Below, one piece after another: positions 31,924 through 40,199 of a stretch of DNA of 40,199 bases (position 1 is its first letter; each line of letters starts with the position of its first letter). Origin of the DNA: Flavobacterium foetidum. GTDB lineage: Bacteria > Bacteroidota > Bacteroidia > Flavobacteriales > Flavobacteriaceae. A model generated the notes under the pieces. That model had not been told where the DNA came from. It saw only the letters and a program-made list of their open reading frames with translations, and searched no databases. The DNA is taken from assembly GCF_004634245.1 (NCBI RefSeq), contig NZ_SJTF01000024.1, forward strand, positions 1 through 40,199, written 5' to 3'. Position numbers and translations under genes: made by a program.

Positions 31924-32218
31924 AAATGACAGAAGGACTATATTTTTTTATCGATTACCAACACGTTTTTGTTAATAAACTGCTCAACCTGAGCAGATAT
32001 CGAGATGTTTTTGTTAATATTTTTTTGCGAAAAACGAAAAAAGTAAGTATTTTTTTATTATTTAAAGAGTAAAAAACAGTGTTTTTTATAGCGAATATCT
32101 TACTGTTTTCGTTTTAACAATTTTAACAAAAACCACGTTAAAACGCACATTTTCTCGACATAAGGCCCTATTTTAAGTTTTTTTTAAGGTTTTTTTTTGA
32201 AAAAAAAAATCAATAAAG
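31924..32218. other. Intergenic region with repeated GTTTTTGTTAA motif and hairpins
   Basis: No gene is seen. GTTTTTGTTAATA occurs at 31965-31977 and 32007-32019, and GTTTTTGTTAAAA in inverted orientation at 32121-32133. Between the two direct copies lies a perfect palindrome CTGCTCA-ACC-TGAGCAG (31980-31996). CGTTTTAAC (32110-32118) pairs with GTTAAAACG (32137-32145). These could be regulator sites for the operon that begins at 32219. Confidence 0.5.
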
Positions 32219-32248
32219 TTGTAGTTTAAGTTAATTTATATATTTTTG
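32219..32248 (+). promoter_or_regulatory. Promoter of the 32283 gene
   Basis: TTG (32219-32221), 19 bases, TATTTTTG (32241-32248). The ATG is 35 bases downstream. This is a close match to the Bacteroidota consensus. Confidence 0.7.
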
Positions 32249-32282
32249 TTTTTATCAACAACCAATTATAAAATAAGAATCT

Positions 32283-32735
32283 ATGAAAGGGAAAATTATT
32301 CTATTAAGTGCATTTTTTATATTAACTACTGCAGCTGTTTCAGCACAGGCAAAGAATGCGCCAAGAAGTATTATCAGTACAACAGCTCTTATTCGTAAAT
32401 ACCACGATCAAAAAGAATTGAGCGGTATGCAAAAAGGAGAACTTTTGGAATTATACATTGAGCGTATTAAAGTTCTAGTAAAAACTCTCCCTTACATTGC
32501 TTTGGTTACAAAACCTGGAGTTACTATGGCCGATCTTGGTATTCCAGACGATAGTGATCACAAGAAAATTCTAGACAATCAAGCAACAGGTACTTCTACT
32601 TTCTTAGATACTACAGTGGAGTTTCAAAGAAAAATGATGCCTTACTCTGATAAAGGAAACTTGATTGCTGCGATTTTATTCTACGAAAACACATTAAAAT
32701 CATTACACGAGTTCAATGAATTGAACGAAATGTAA
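32283..32735 (+). CDS. Exported protein of unknown function
   Basis: 150 residues with a signal peptide (KGKIILLSAFFILTTAAVSA, cleavage before QAKNA). The mature part is helical (STTALIRKYHDQKELSGMQ, then KGELLELYIERIKVLVKTL) and ends NTLKSLHEFNELNEM. No family is recognised. It is the first gene after a strong promoter and is followed after 190 bases by the exported protein at 32925. It may head the same operon as the sprC/sprD-like genes, but a separate unit is equally possible; I see only a weak hairpin (TGTCTTC with GAAGACA, 32769-32802) between them. Confidence 0.7.
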   Translation: MKGKIILLSAFFILTTAAVSAQAKNAPRSIISTTALIRKYHDQKELSGMQKGELLELYIERIKVLVKTLPYIALVTKPGVTMADLGIPDDSDHKKILDNQATGTSTFLDTTVEFQRKMMPYSDKGNLIAAILFYENTLKSLHEFNELNEM

Positions 32736-32924
32736 AAAAAATAAATTTTATCAAAACCTTTTTTATCCTGTCTTCGTAAATAGAGTAATTTTTTTGAAGA
32801 CATTTTAGAAGAGAACCAAAATAACTCGCTCTTGTTGTATTCTGAATTTTTTTTAGAAAACCCAAGAGGAGTTTTTTCATTTACGCATACCCAAATTTAT
32901 TATTAACCCTAATACCCCCTTATC

Positions 32925-34217
32925 ATGAAAAAAATTACTCAATTAATCTGCGTTCTTTTGACAGTGGCGAGTATGAATGCTCAACAAGAGAAAGGAATTA
33001 TGGGCTACAACAATTGGTTAAATAACTGGACCGAATTTAAGCCTAACAAAGTAGAGTATGGAGAAGCAAATCAAATTTTGGCAGGAAACATTTCTGTTAA
33101 TACCAAATTGCTTAAGAGAAATGTCTACGTATTGCAAGGAAATGTTTATGTTACAAATAATGCAGTTTTAACAATCGAGCCAGGAACATTAATTATTGGC
33201 GATTTTGAAACAAAAGGAACATTGGTAGTTACTAAAGGTGCGCAGATTATTGCAGACGGTTTAGAAACAGATCCAATCGTATTTACTTCTAACCGCAGCC
33301 AGAAAAAAGCTGGAGACTGGGGTGGAATCGTTCTTCTTGGAGATGCTCCAATCAATAAGTTCGGAAACGTAGGTTCTTATAACCTCGACCTTGACCCAAC
33401 TCTTACTACTTATGGGGGTGACAACGTTGCTGGAAACTCTGGTATCTTAAGATATGTGAGAATCGAATTTGCTGGTAAAAAAGTTAAAGGAGTTGATACT
33501 TTCAACGGTTTAACGGTTGCTGGTGTAGGTAGCAAAACAATTCTTGACAATGTTATGGTAAGCTATTCTGGAGGAGATTCATTTGCCTTTTTCGGAGGTG
33601 ATGTGAACGCTTCAAAATTAGTTTCATACAAATCAATCAACGACGATTTTAAATTTACTCAAGGTGTACAATGCCGTTTATTCAACTCTTTAGCGGTAAG
33701 ATCTTCTTATTTGTCTAGTAACAAAGACGGGTCTCGTTGCTTTGAAGTAAAATCTTTTGAGAAAAAGAACGAAACTGACTTCACTAAAAAACAAACTCTT
33801 GTAGCTGCTACAAATATTACAATGCTTAACGACAGCGAAAACATTAAAGCTGATATCCAAGCAGGTTTAGTAAAAGAAGCTGTATATGTAGCAGAAAGTG
33901 CTTCTCTTGAAATGAAGAGAAGTGTAATCTCTGGTTTTAACCCAGCTGTTTTATTAGACAGCAAAATCGAGATCAACGATGCCAACCTTAAAAAAATCAA
34001 ATTTGAGGAAATGTTTTTTAACCTATGTAACGGAAATATCTTTACAGAGTACAATTCTAACAACGAGGATTTAGAAAGCTGGTACGGAAACAGTGTTTTC
34101 TTTAATGTTTACTCTCAGAGTACTAACAAAGAAACATTTATTGATATCGCAAATCCTAAAAAACCAGATTACAGATTACAATTAGGAAAAATCACGGCTT
34201 CTAGCGGCAATAGATAA
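32925..34217 (+). CDS. Exported right-handed beta-helix-like protein
   Basis: 430 residues with a signal peptide (KKITQLICVLLTVASMNAQ). The rest looks like a parallel beta-helix: NVYVTNNAVLTIEPGTLIIG, then GTLVVTKGAQIIADGLETDP, GDWGGIVLLGDAP and RYVRIEFAGKKV. YSGGDSFAFFGGDVNASKL and DDFKFTQGVQ resemble extracellular Bacteroidota proteins sometimes annotated misleadingly as transporters. No type IX secretion C-terminal domain is visible at the end. The gene precedes the sprC/sprD-like genes by 100 bases and shares their orientation, so it probably belongs to the same gliding or adhesion locus. Confidence 0.75.
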   Translation: MKKITQLICVLLTVASMNAQQEKGIMGYNNWLNNWTEFKPNKVEYGEANQILAGNISVNTKLLKRNVYVLQGNVYVTNNAVLTIEPGTLIIGDFETKGTLVVTKGAQIIADGLETDPIVFTSNRSQKKAGDWGGIVLLGDAPINKFGNVGSYNLDLDPTLTTYGGDNVAGNSGILRYVRIEFAGKKVKGVDTFNGLTVAGVGSKTILDNVMVSYSGGDSFAFFGGDVNASKLVSYKSINDDFKFTQGVQCRLFNSLAVRSSYLSSNKDGSRCFEVKSFEKKNETDFTKKQTLVAATNITMLNDSENIKADIQAGLVKEAVYVAESASLEMKRSVISGFNPAVLLDSKIEINDANLKKIKFEEMFFNLCNGNIFTEYNSNNEDLESWYGNSVFFNVYSQSTNKETFIDIANPKKPDYRLQLGKITASSGNR

Positions 34218-34317
34218 ATAAATTTCGATTTTTATTTTCCAGCGTAAATTTTATTAATAAAGTCCCCAGACACAATTTATGTAAGTCTCAACAGGACCAA
34301 ATAAAGATCAAAACATA

Positions 34318-34713
34318 ATGGTATCTACAAAAAAGTATTTTATATATACAATATTTTTGGTTTCGCCTATTTCATTAAGTCTATATGCACAAAATACAGC
34401 AGAACAACCTACAAAGGCTGCTGTATCTTGCAATGCATCGGCGTTATGTTCAAACCAAATTCAAACGGCTGCAGGCAGTCTTATAGAAAATTCAAATCAG
34501 TTTATAGTAGGACAGTCCAACCCCAAGGACAGTCTTACTATAGCAGCTGAAGCAAAAACAGCTGCAGATTGTCAGGAAAATTCATCATCAGTTGTTTCGA
34601 CTTCGATTCTTGCAAAAGATATCATCGAAAACTATAAATATGACTTTTCTGAAACATTTATAGACATATTGTTTTTTGAGCGTATAGATTTGTCAAGAAC
34701 ACGCAATATATGA
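34318..34713 (+). CDS. Small exported protein upstream of the sprC-like gene
   Basis: 131 residues with a signal peptide (about residues 5-25, FIYTIFLVSPISLSLYAQ). The mature part is short and low in recognisable motifs, with three Cys (VSCNASALCSNQ and AADCQENS) and Ser/Ala-rich stretches. No family is recognised. It overlaps the next start by 4 bases (ATGA), showing translational coupling. Coupling makes a role with the sprC-like protein likely, but nothing more can be said. Confidence 0.65.
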   Translation: MVSTKKYFIYTIFLVSPISLSLYAQNTAEQPTKAAVSCNASALCSNQIQTAAGSLIENSNQFIVGQSNPKDSLTIAAEAKTAADCQENSSSVVSTSILAKDIIENYKYDFSETFIDILFFERIDLSRTRNI

Positions 34714-36182
34714 TTCAAAAAACTACGCTGTCAGTTTATCGTTTAATTCTGTTTTTTAGTATCTTAATTTTTACTAAAACGAATTCCTATGCCCAGGCTA
34801 CAATTGTGCCGCAACAGCTAGGTTATCCTAGAATCTGTGCGGGACTTATTATTGATGGAAAGCCATTTAATGAGTATAGCGCGACTTTCAGCTATGTTGA
34901 TTTTCCGGCCGGAACAGCTTTTGAAATAGAGCTTTCAGACGAGGCGGGAAATTTTACAACACCTATTGCTACAACAAAACTTTCTTTTACAGAAAATGCT
35001 GCCTTACAACAGCAGACTATAAGATTTGCGGTTCCGACAAATTTGAAGGGATCAGATCTTTATAGTCTGCGTGTAAAGAGCGTTACTGCTACTCCAGTGT
35101 ACAGTGTGAAATTTAGAAATTCACAAAATGTAACTTCCTTTCCGGTTTATTACAGAACCTTTGTTGAGTCATTTTATATCAATAACAGGACAGAAACTGC
35201 CATGATGTGTAATGGCGGCAGCATAAGTCTTTCTATTGATAATCCGACACCATCTGATCAGCCTTCATCACCGGCAAATTATACGAATTTAAAATACAAA
35301 TGGTTTAAAGATGATGTTGCTATAGCGGGACAAAGCGGTACAACGTTAGTGGCAAATGCCCCAGGAGTTTATTATGCACAGATTGATTACGGAGGATGTA
35401 ACGACGAAAACTTTAGTTCTAATCGTGTTACGGTAACAACATCTTCGTCAGGATCATCTGTAACTATAAATTCGAGTTTAGGAAATCCTTTCTGTGCAAG
35501 CGGATCAGGAACTGTTTTAACTGCAACAGCGGGAAACAGTTATGTTTGGAAGAAAGACGGAGCAACAATCGCTGGCGCTACAAACAGAACCTATTCTACA
35601 AACGAATCGGGAGTTTACAGTGTTGAGGTAGATTTTGGAGGATGTAAAGCTACAGGAAGCATTAATCTGCAAAGCAATAGTTTTGATGCGAGCATCGACG
35701 CTCCAGACAATTATACGTTGAGCGAAGGGGAAACACTAGATGTTACTGTAACCACAAGCGCAACAGGAGCTACCTTCGAATGGTATCGTAATGGAAATCT
35801 TATTACAGGAGAAACAGGAAATAGCTTCACAGTTTCTGTTTTAGGTAATTATACAGTAAGAATTTCTCAATCTTCGGGCTGTGTTGCTACGAGAGAGTTT
35901 TCGTTTAAAATTAACGGTAATTCAGGACCAGCAAGCGTAATCCCGAATGCTATAAAATTAAGCGGTAGTATGCCATTTTGGAATATTCCCGATGAATACA
36001 AAAATGCTTCCACCAAGGTACTTATTATAAGCTCAAACGGAGAAATAGTTCTGGATGTAGTAAATTATCAAGGAGACTGGCCACAAAGCAATATAGATTT
36101 TAAAAATGTCAATCCAGTTTATTACTATGTCATTCAATCCGACAAAGGTGAAAAAAAAGGATCAATAACTGTGCTGAAATAA
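34710..36182 (+). CDS. sprC: SprC-like exported protein with three Ig-like repeats and type B-like C-terminal domain
   Basis: 490 residues, signal peptide about 1-29. Three related modules each carry the pattern W-x-K/R-x-G/D-x-x-I-x-G followed by Y-x-V/Q and GGC or SGC: near residues 195-232 (YKWFKDDVAIAGQSGT), 277-313 (YVWKKDGATIAGATN) and 355-390 (FEWYRNGNLITGETG). The last 70 residues (about 420-490) end NPVYYYVIQSDKGEKKGS and ITVLK, the form of gliding-associated C-terminal domains used for type IX secretion. The sprD-like gene follows after 1 base. The order of neighbours matches the gliding operon of F. johnsoniae as I remember it; the symbol is a synteny-based inference. Confidence 0.7.
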   Translation: MIQKTTLSVYRLILFFSILIFTKTNSYAQATIVPQQLGYPRICAGLIIDGKPFNEYSATFSYVDFPAGTAFEIELSDEAGNFTTPIATTKLSFTENAALQQQTIRFAVPTNLKGSDLYSLRVKSVTATPVYSVKFRNSQNVTSFPVYYRTFVESFYINNRTETAMMCNGGSISLSIDNPTPSDQPSSPANYTNLKYKWFKDDVAIAGQSGTTLVANAPGVYYAQIDYGGCNDENFSSNRVTVTTSSSGSSVTINSSLGNPFCASGSGTVLTATAGNSYVWKKDGATIAGATNRTYSTNESGVYSVEVDFGGCKATGSINLQSNSFDASIDAPDNYTLSEGETLDVTVTTSATGATFEWYRNGNLITGETGNSFTVSVLGNYTVRISQSSGCVATREFSFKINGNSGPASVIPNAIKLSGSMPFWNIPDEYKNASTKVLIISSNGEIVLDVVNYQGDWPQSNIDFKNVNPVYYYVIQSDKGEKKGSITVLK

Positions 36183-36183
36183 T

Positions 36184-39100
36184 ATGAAGAAACTTTTACT
36201 ATTCATCACGTTATTTTGCGGTTTTTCAATTGTACTCTATTCTCAAGAACAAAAAAATGAGAATGGAGTTGTTTCGTTTTCGTTACCGATCAGAAATTCG
36301 TTAAGATTTAATAGATATTTAATTAACCCAACATTAAGTTTTGTACGCGAAACAAATGCTTATGCTAGTTTCTATAACAAAAGGCAATGGATACAGTTTG
36401 AGAATGCACCGCAAACGTATTTGGCAAATTACTCCGGACGTTTTGGAGAAAATGAAGCATTTGCAGTAGGCCTATTTCAGCAGAATTATGGTCTGATGAC
36501 TGTTTTTGGCGGCGTAGCCAACTTTGCTCATAACGTTTCTTTTCAGCAAGACAGTAATTTGACTTTTGGTATAAACGTAGGAGCTTATAGAAGCGCGTTG
36601 GATAAGGGAAAAATCATCTCTGACGACCCAGACATTTTAAATGGCGATTATCCTGGATACACCATGCTTACTGTTAATCCGGGAATCAATTACGGAACAG
36701 AATTCCTTGATTTCGGATTATCGATCAATAATTTAATCCTTTACAATTTCGGATTAGGAATGATAAAGGAAGACCCGGAAAGAGCCATTTCGCTTCATGC
36801 AATGTACACTGGATATATTGACAGTTACGGCTTTTTTGACAGAAGTAAATTCTCGGGAATTGTAAAAACAGATCTTAAAAAAGATAAAACCGTTATATCT
36901 GGGCTTGCTATGCTGTCACTTCAGCAAGGAGTTTGGGCACAGGCTGGATATAATACATTATACGGAATTTCGGCTGGGCTTGGAGTCAATATCACTCCGA
37001 GCATTGCTATTGAATACAACTATGAAAGAGGAATGGGCAATTTAACAAACATGGGAGGCTCTCATGAATTTGCAATTGCTTATAAGTTTAAAAACAGAAA
37101 TTATTATTACGGAGACGACGATGAAGGATCGATTATTGACCCTTCTAGACCAAAACCAGTAATAGCAAAACCATCAACAGCTGCAAAAGTAGAAAGAACA
37201 GATGGTGCTGAAAAAGCCAGATTGGCAGCCGAAGCAAAAGCAAAAGCCGATGCCGAAGCAAAACAGGCAAGACTGGCCGCTGCTGAAAAAGCTAAGGCTG
37301 ATGCCGAAGCTGCAGCAAAAGCCAAATTAGAAGCAGACAATAAAGCTAAAGCAGATGCTCAAGCTCTTAAGATAAAATTAGCCGCCGATGCTAAAGCTAA
37401 GGCTGATGCCGCAGCTGCCGCAAGAGCAGAAACTGCCGCTGCAAAACAAGCAGTTGCCGAAAAACAAAAAGCACAAGTTCAATTAGCTGCAGATAAAGCA
37501 AGAACTGATGCAGAAGCTCGTAAAGCGCAATTAGAAGCAGACAATAAAGCTAAAGCAGATGCTGCTGCTGCCGCTAGAGCACAAACTATAACTGCAAAAC
37601 AAGCAGTTGCTGAAAAGCAAAAAACTGCTTCACAATTAGCTGCAGATAAAGCTAGAGCCGATGCAGAAGCTCGTAGAGCACAATTAGCAGCAGACAATAA
37701 AGCAAAAGTAGATGCTGCAGCCGCTGCAAGAGCTCAAGCGATTGCAAATAAACCGGGAGCAACAGCTGCACAAAAAACAGCAGCTCAGCTAGCAGCAGAT
37801 AATAAAGCTAAGGCAGATGCCGAAGCATTGAGAATAAAACTGGCTGCAGAAGCTAAAGCTAAAGCAGATGCAGAGGCACAAGCTAAACAGACAGCTGCTG
37901 CGCCAAAAACACCAGCACAGTTAGCTGCTGACAAAACTAATGCAGATGCGGAAGCATTAAGAATAAAATTAGCTGCTGATGCAAAAGCGAAAGCCGATGC
38001 CGAAGCACAAGCTAAACAAACCGCAGGAGTACAAAAAACGCCAGCACAGTTAGCCGCTGATAAAGCAAAAGCGGATGCAGAAGCTGTCGCAAAAGCAAAA
38101 TTAGCAGCTGAAGCAAAAGCTAAGGCAGATGCAGAAGCATTGAAATTAAAACTAGCGGCCGATGCAAAAGCAAAAGCAGACGCTGCAGAAGCAAAGCGTA
38201 AAGCCGATGCAAAAGCAAAAGCAGAAGAAGCCGACTTACAGTCAATCCTTGCTGCTGATGCAAAAGCTAAGGCCGATTCGGATGCGCTTCAGGCAAGATT
38301 AGCCGCTGAGGCGAAAGCTAAAGCCGCGGCTGCTGCGAAAACTAAGGCAAATGTTGATGCCGCAAACAAAGCGAAAGCTGCCGCAGACGCAAAAGCAAAA
38401 GCAGCAGAAGAAGCAGCATTGAAAGAAAGATTAGCTGCAGAAGCAAAAGCAAAAGCTGATGCTGAAGCAAGACAAGCCATAATTGCTGCCGAAGCAAAAG
38501 CGAAGGCAGATGCTGAGGCATTGAAATTAAAACAAGCAGAGGAAGCGAAACAAGCTCAATTGGCTGCCGAAGCAAAAGCAAAAGCTGATGCTGAAGCCTT
38601 GAAGATAAAACAAGCTGAAGAGGCAAAACAAGCTCAATTGGCAGCAGAAACAAAAGCAAAAGCTGATGCTGAAGCAGCTCAGGCGAAGTTGGCTGCCGAA
38701 GCCAAAGCAAAAGCCGATGCTGAGGCGCTGAAAATTAAACAAGCTGAGGAAGCGAGACAAGCTAAACTTGATGCAGAAGCGAAGGCAAAAGCAGATGCCG
38801 AAGCATTGAAATTGAAACAGGCTGAAGAGAAGAGACAAGCTAAGCTTGAAGCAGAAGCAAAAGTACTAGCAGACGCAGAAGCTAAGAAAGCAAGATTGGC
38901 TGCCGAGGCACAAGCAAAAGCAGATGCTGAAGCACTAAAAGTGAAGCAGGCACAGGAAGCAAAACAGGCTAAACTTGATGCAGAAGCGAAAGCAAAAGCT
39001 GATGCTGAGGCATTGAAATTAAAACAGGCTGAAGAGAAGAAACAAGCTAAACTTGAAGCAGAAGCAAAAGCTCAGGCAGATGCAGAAGCTAAGAAAGCAA

Positions 39101-40199
39101 GATTGGCTGCCGAGGCACAAGCAAAAGCGGATGCTGAAGCACTAAAAGTGAAGCAGGCGCAGGAAGCAAAACAAGCTAAACTTGATGCAGAAGCCAAAGC
39201 GAAAGCCGATGCTGAGGCATTGAAATTAAAACAAGCCGAAGAGAAGAAACAAGCGAAACTTGAAGCAGAAGCAAAAGCTCAGGCAGATGCAGAAGCTAAG
39301 AAAGCACGATTGGCTGCCGAGGCACAAGCAAAAGCAGATGCTGAAGCATTAAAAGTAAAACAAGCTCAGGAGGCTAAGCAGGCAAAACTTGATGAAGAAG
39401 CAAAAGCTAAGGCCGATGCGGAAGCTAAAAAAGCACAATTAGCAGCTGAAGAAAAAGCTAAAGCCGACGCAGAAGCGCTTAGAATAAAACAAGCTGAGGA
39501 AGCCAAACAAGCACAGTTAGTTGCTGAGGCAAAAGCAAAAGCAGATAAGGAAGCTTTACAAGCGCAACTTCTTGCTGACGCAAAAGTGAAAGCTGATGCA
39601 GAAGCTACCGCTAAAGCTAAAGCGGAAGCAGAAGCGAAAAAACTTCAGGAGGAAGAAGAAGCTCGTCAGGCGAAATTAGCAGCCGATGCAAAAGCAAAAG
39701 CTGATGCAGAAGCACTTAGAATAAAACAAGCTGAGGAGGTCAAACAAGCGCAATTAGCTGCAGAAGCAAAAGCTAAGGCCGATGCGGAAGCTCTGAAAAT
39801 AAAACAAGCTGAAGAAGCTCGTCAAGCGAAATTGGCTGCAGATGCAAAAGCAAAAGCAGATATGGAGGCTTTACAGGCAAAACTTGCGGCCGATGCAAAA
39901 GTAAAAGCTGATGCAGAAGCTACTGCCAAAGCAAAAGCTGAAGCGGAAGCGAAGAAACTTCAGGAGGAGGAAGAAGCTCGTCAAGCGAAATTGGCAGCCG
40001 ATGCAAAAGCAAAAGCCGACGCAGAAGCTCTTAAAGCGCAGTTAGCTGCAGAAGCAAAAGCAAAAGCTGATGCGGAAGCATTACAAAAGAAACAAGCGGC
40101 TGAAGAAAAAGCAAGAGTTGAAGAAGAAGCTCGTCAAGCGAAATTGGCAGCCGATGCAAAAGCAAAAGCCGACGCAGAAGCTCTTAAAGCGCAGTTAGC
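36184..40199 (+). CDS. sprD: SprD-like protein: PorP/SprF-type N-terminus plus giant Ala/Lys/Glu repeat (cut by window end)
   Basis: Open from ATG 36184 to the window end (at least 1338 codons, no stop). A signal peptide (KKLLLFITLFCGFSIVLYSQ) is followed by a beta-barrel-like part to about residue 310 with RYLINPTLSFVRETNAYASF, the NPxL pattern and repeats of PorP/SprF proteins. From residue 335 the chain is a repeat of the type AEAKAKADAEALKxKQAEE, with 17- and 26-residue units. A 69-residue super-repeat (207 bases) recurs at 38884, 39091 and 39298; 315-base copies start at 39601 and 39916. This predicts a very long TolA-like helix. The remainder, likely with a peptidoglycan-binding domain, lies outside. 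Confidence 0.72.
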   Translation, partial: MKKLLLFITLFCGFSIVLYSQEQKNENGVVSFSLPIRNSLRFNRYLINPTLSFVRETNAYASFYNKRQWIQFENAPQTYLANYSGRFGENEAFAVGLFQQNYGLMTVFGGVANFAHNVSFQQDSNLTFGINVGAYRSALDKGKIISDDPDILNGDYPGYTMLTVNPGINYGTEFLDFGLSINNLILYNFGLGMIKEDPERAISLHAMYTGYIDSYGFFDRSKFSGIVKTDLKKDKTVISGLAMLSLQQGVWAQAGYNTLYGISAGLGVNITPSIAIEYNYERGMGNLTNMGGSHEFAIAYKFKNRNYYYGDDDEGSIIDPSRPKPVIAKPSTAAKVERTDGAEKARLAAEAKAKADAEAKQARLAAAEKAKADAEAAAKAKLEADNKAKADAQALKIKLAADAKAKADAAAAARAETAAAKQAVAEKQKAQVQLAADKARTDAEARKAQLEADNKAKADAAAAARAQTITAKQAVAEKQKTASQLAADKARADAEARRAQLAADNKAKVDAAAAARAQAIANKPGATAAQKTAAQLAADNKAKADAEALRIKLAAEAKAKADAEAQAKQTAAAPKTPAQLAADKTNADAEALRIKLAADAKAKADAEAQAKQTAGVQKTPAQLAADKAKADAEAVAKAKLAAEAKAKADAEALKLKLAADAKAKADAAEAKRKADAKAKAEEADLQSILAADAKAKADSDALQARLAAEAKAKAAAAAKTKANVDAANKAKAAADAKAKAAEEAALKERLAAEAKAKADAEARQAIIAAEAKAKADAEALKLKQAEEAKQAQLAAEAKAKADAEALKIKQAEEAKQAQLAAETKAKADAEAAQAKLAAEAKAKADAEALKIKQAEEARQAKLDAEAKAKADAEALKLKQAEEKRQAKLEAEAKVLADAEAKKARLAAEAQAKADAEALKVKQAQEAKQAKLDAEAKAKADAEALKLKQAEEKKQAKLEAEAKAQADAEAKKARLAAEAQAKADAEALKVKQAQEAKQAKLDAEAKAKADAEALKLKQAEEKKQAKLEAEAKAQADAEAKKARLAAEAQAKADAEALKVKQAQEAKQAKLDEEAKAKADAEAKKAQLAAEEKAKADAEALRIKQAEEAKQAQLVAEAKAKADKEALQAQLLADAKVKADAEATAKAKAEAEAKKLQEEEEARQAKLAADAKAKADAEALRIKQAEEVKQAQLAAEAKAKADAEALKIKQAEEARQAKLAADAKAKADMEALQAKLAADAKVKADAEATAKAKAEAEAKKLQEEEEARQAKLAADAKAKADAEALKAQLAAEAKAKADAEALQKKQAAEEKARVEEEARQAKLAADAKAKADAEALKAQL

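Noticed and set aside
38342..38710. Leu/Gln-rich open frames opposite the sprD-like repeat
   Set aside because: They are mirror products of the GCA/AAA/GAA repeat read on the other strand.

Overview
The window looks like chromosomal DNA of a Flavobacterium-like member of the Bacteroidota. The evidence is the low GC content, promoters of the Bacteroidota form (TTTG or TTG, 17-19 bases, TAnnTTTG), short A-rich leaders instead of strong Shine-Dalgarno sites, flavobacterial families (DUF4175, HU-CCDC81-SPOR), and a gliding/type IX secretion locus at the right end. I identified genes by reading sequence and motifs, without database searches.

Layout. 1-3160: tRNA-Cys, folB, an orphan antitoxin-like gene and glnS with a C-terminal extension. 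3160-4330: about 1.1 kb of very AT-rich DNA with no convincing gene and three degenerate repeats. 4330-8846: an exported protein, a YtxH / holin-superfamily-III-like / small-protein envelope-stress cluster, a band-7 (SPFH) protein and gltX. 8846-15520: DUF4175-ybeY, a cluster of seven parS-like palindromes, mnmG, an eighth palindrome and a frameshifted acetyltransferase. 15600-20480: a methyltransferase, an OmpH/Skp-like lipoprotein, a Pif1/RecD-like helicase with a C-terminal helix-turn-helix, and an exported protein. 20550-22950: small membrane and lipoprotein genes, then a scar made of a broken AraC-type fragment joined to a decayed second copy of the 3' end of the neighbouring HU-SPOR gene. 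23170-31850: housekeeping genes (dprA, trpS, plsC, recA, a thioesterase, doxX-like, a DNA polymerase III delta'-like gene) interrupted by a KilA-N gene. 31850-40199: a promoter region and then a run of exported proteins ending in sprC-like and sprD-like genes; the last runs off the window and encodes a PorP/SprF-type N-terminus followed by about 1000 residues of Ala/Lys/Glu repeats.

The strongest structural signal is the parS-like cluster at 12632-13004. Seven palindromes with the invariant core GTTYCACGTGRAAC lie in 373 bases, with an eighth beyond mnmG and weaker variants near 19164 and 21837. They match the known ParB/Spo0J site, but no parA or parB lies in the window. The second main signal is the 21406-22044 duplication, which looks like the remains of an insertion at the 3' end of a gene. 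The third is the sprC/sprD-like locus with its nested 17/26/69-residue repeat structure.
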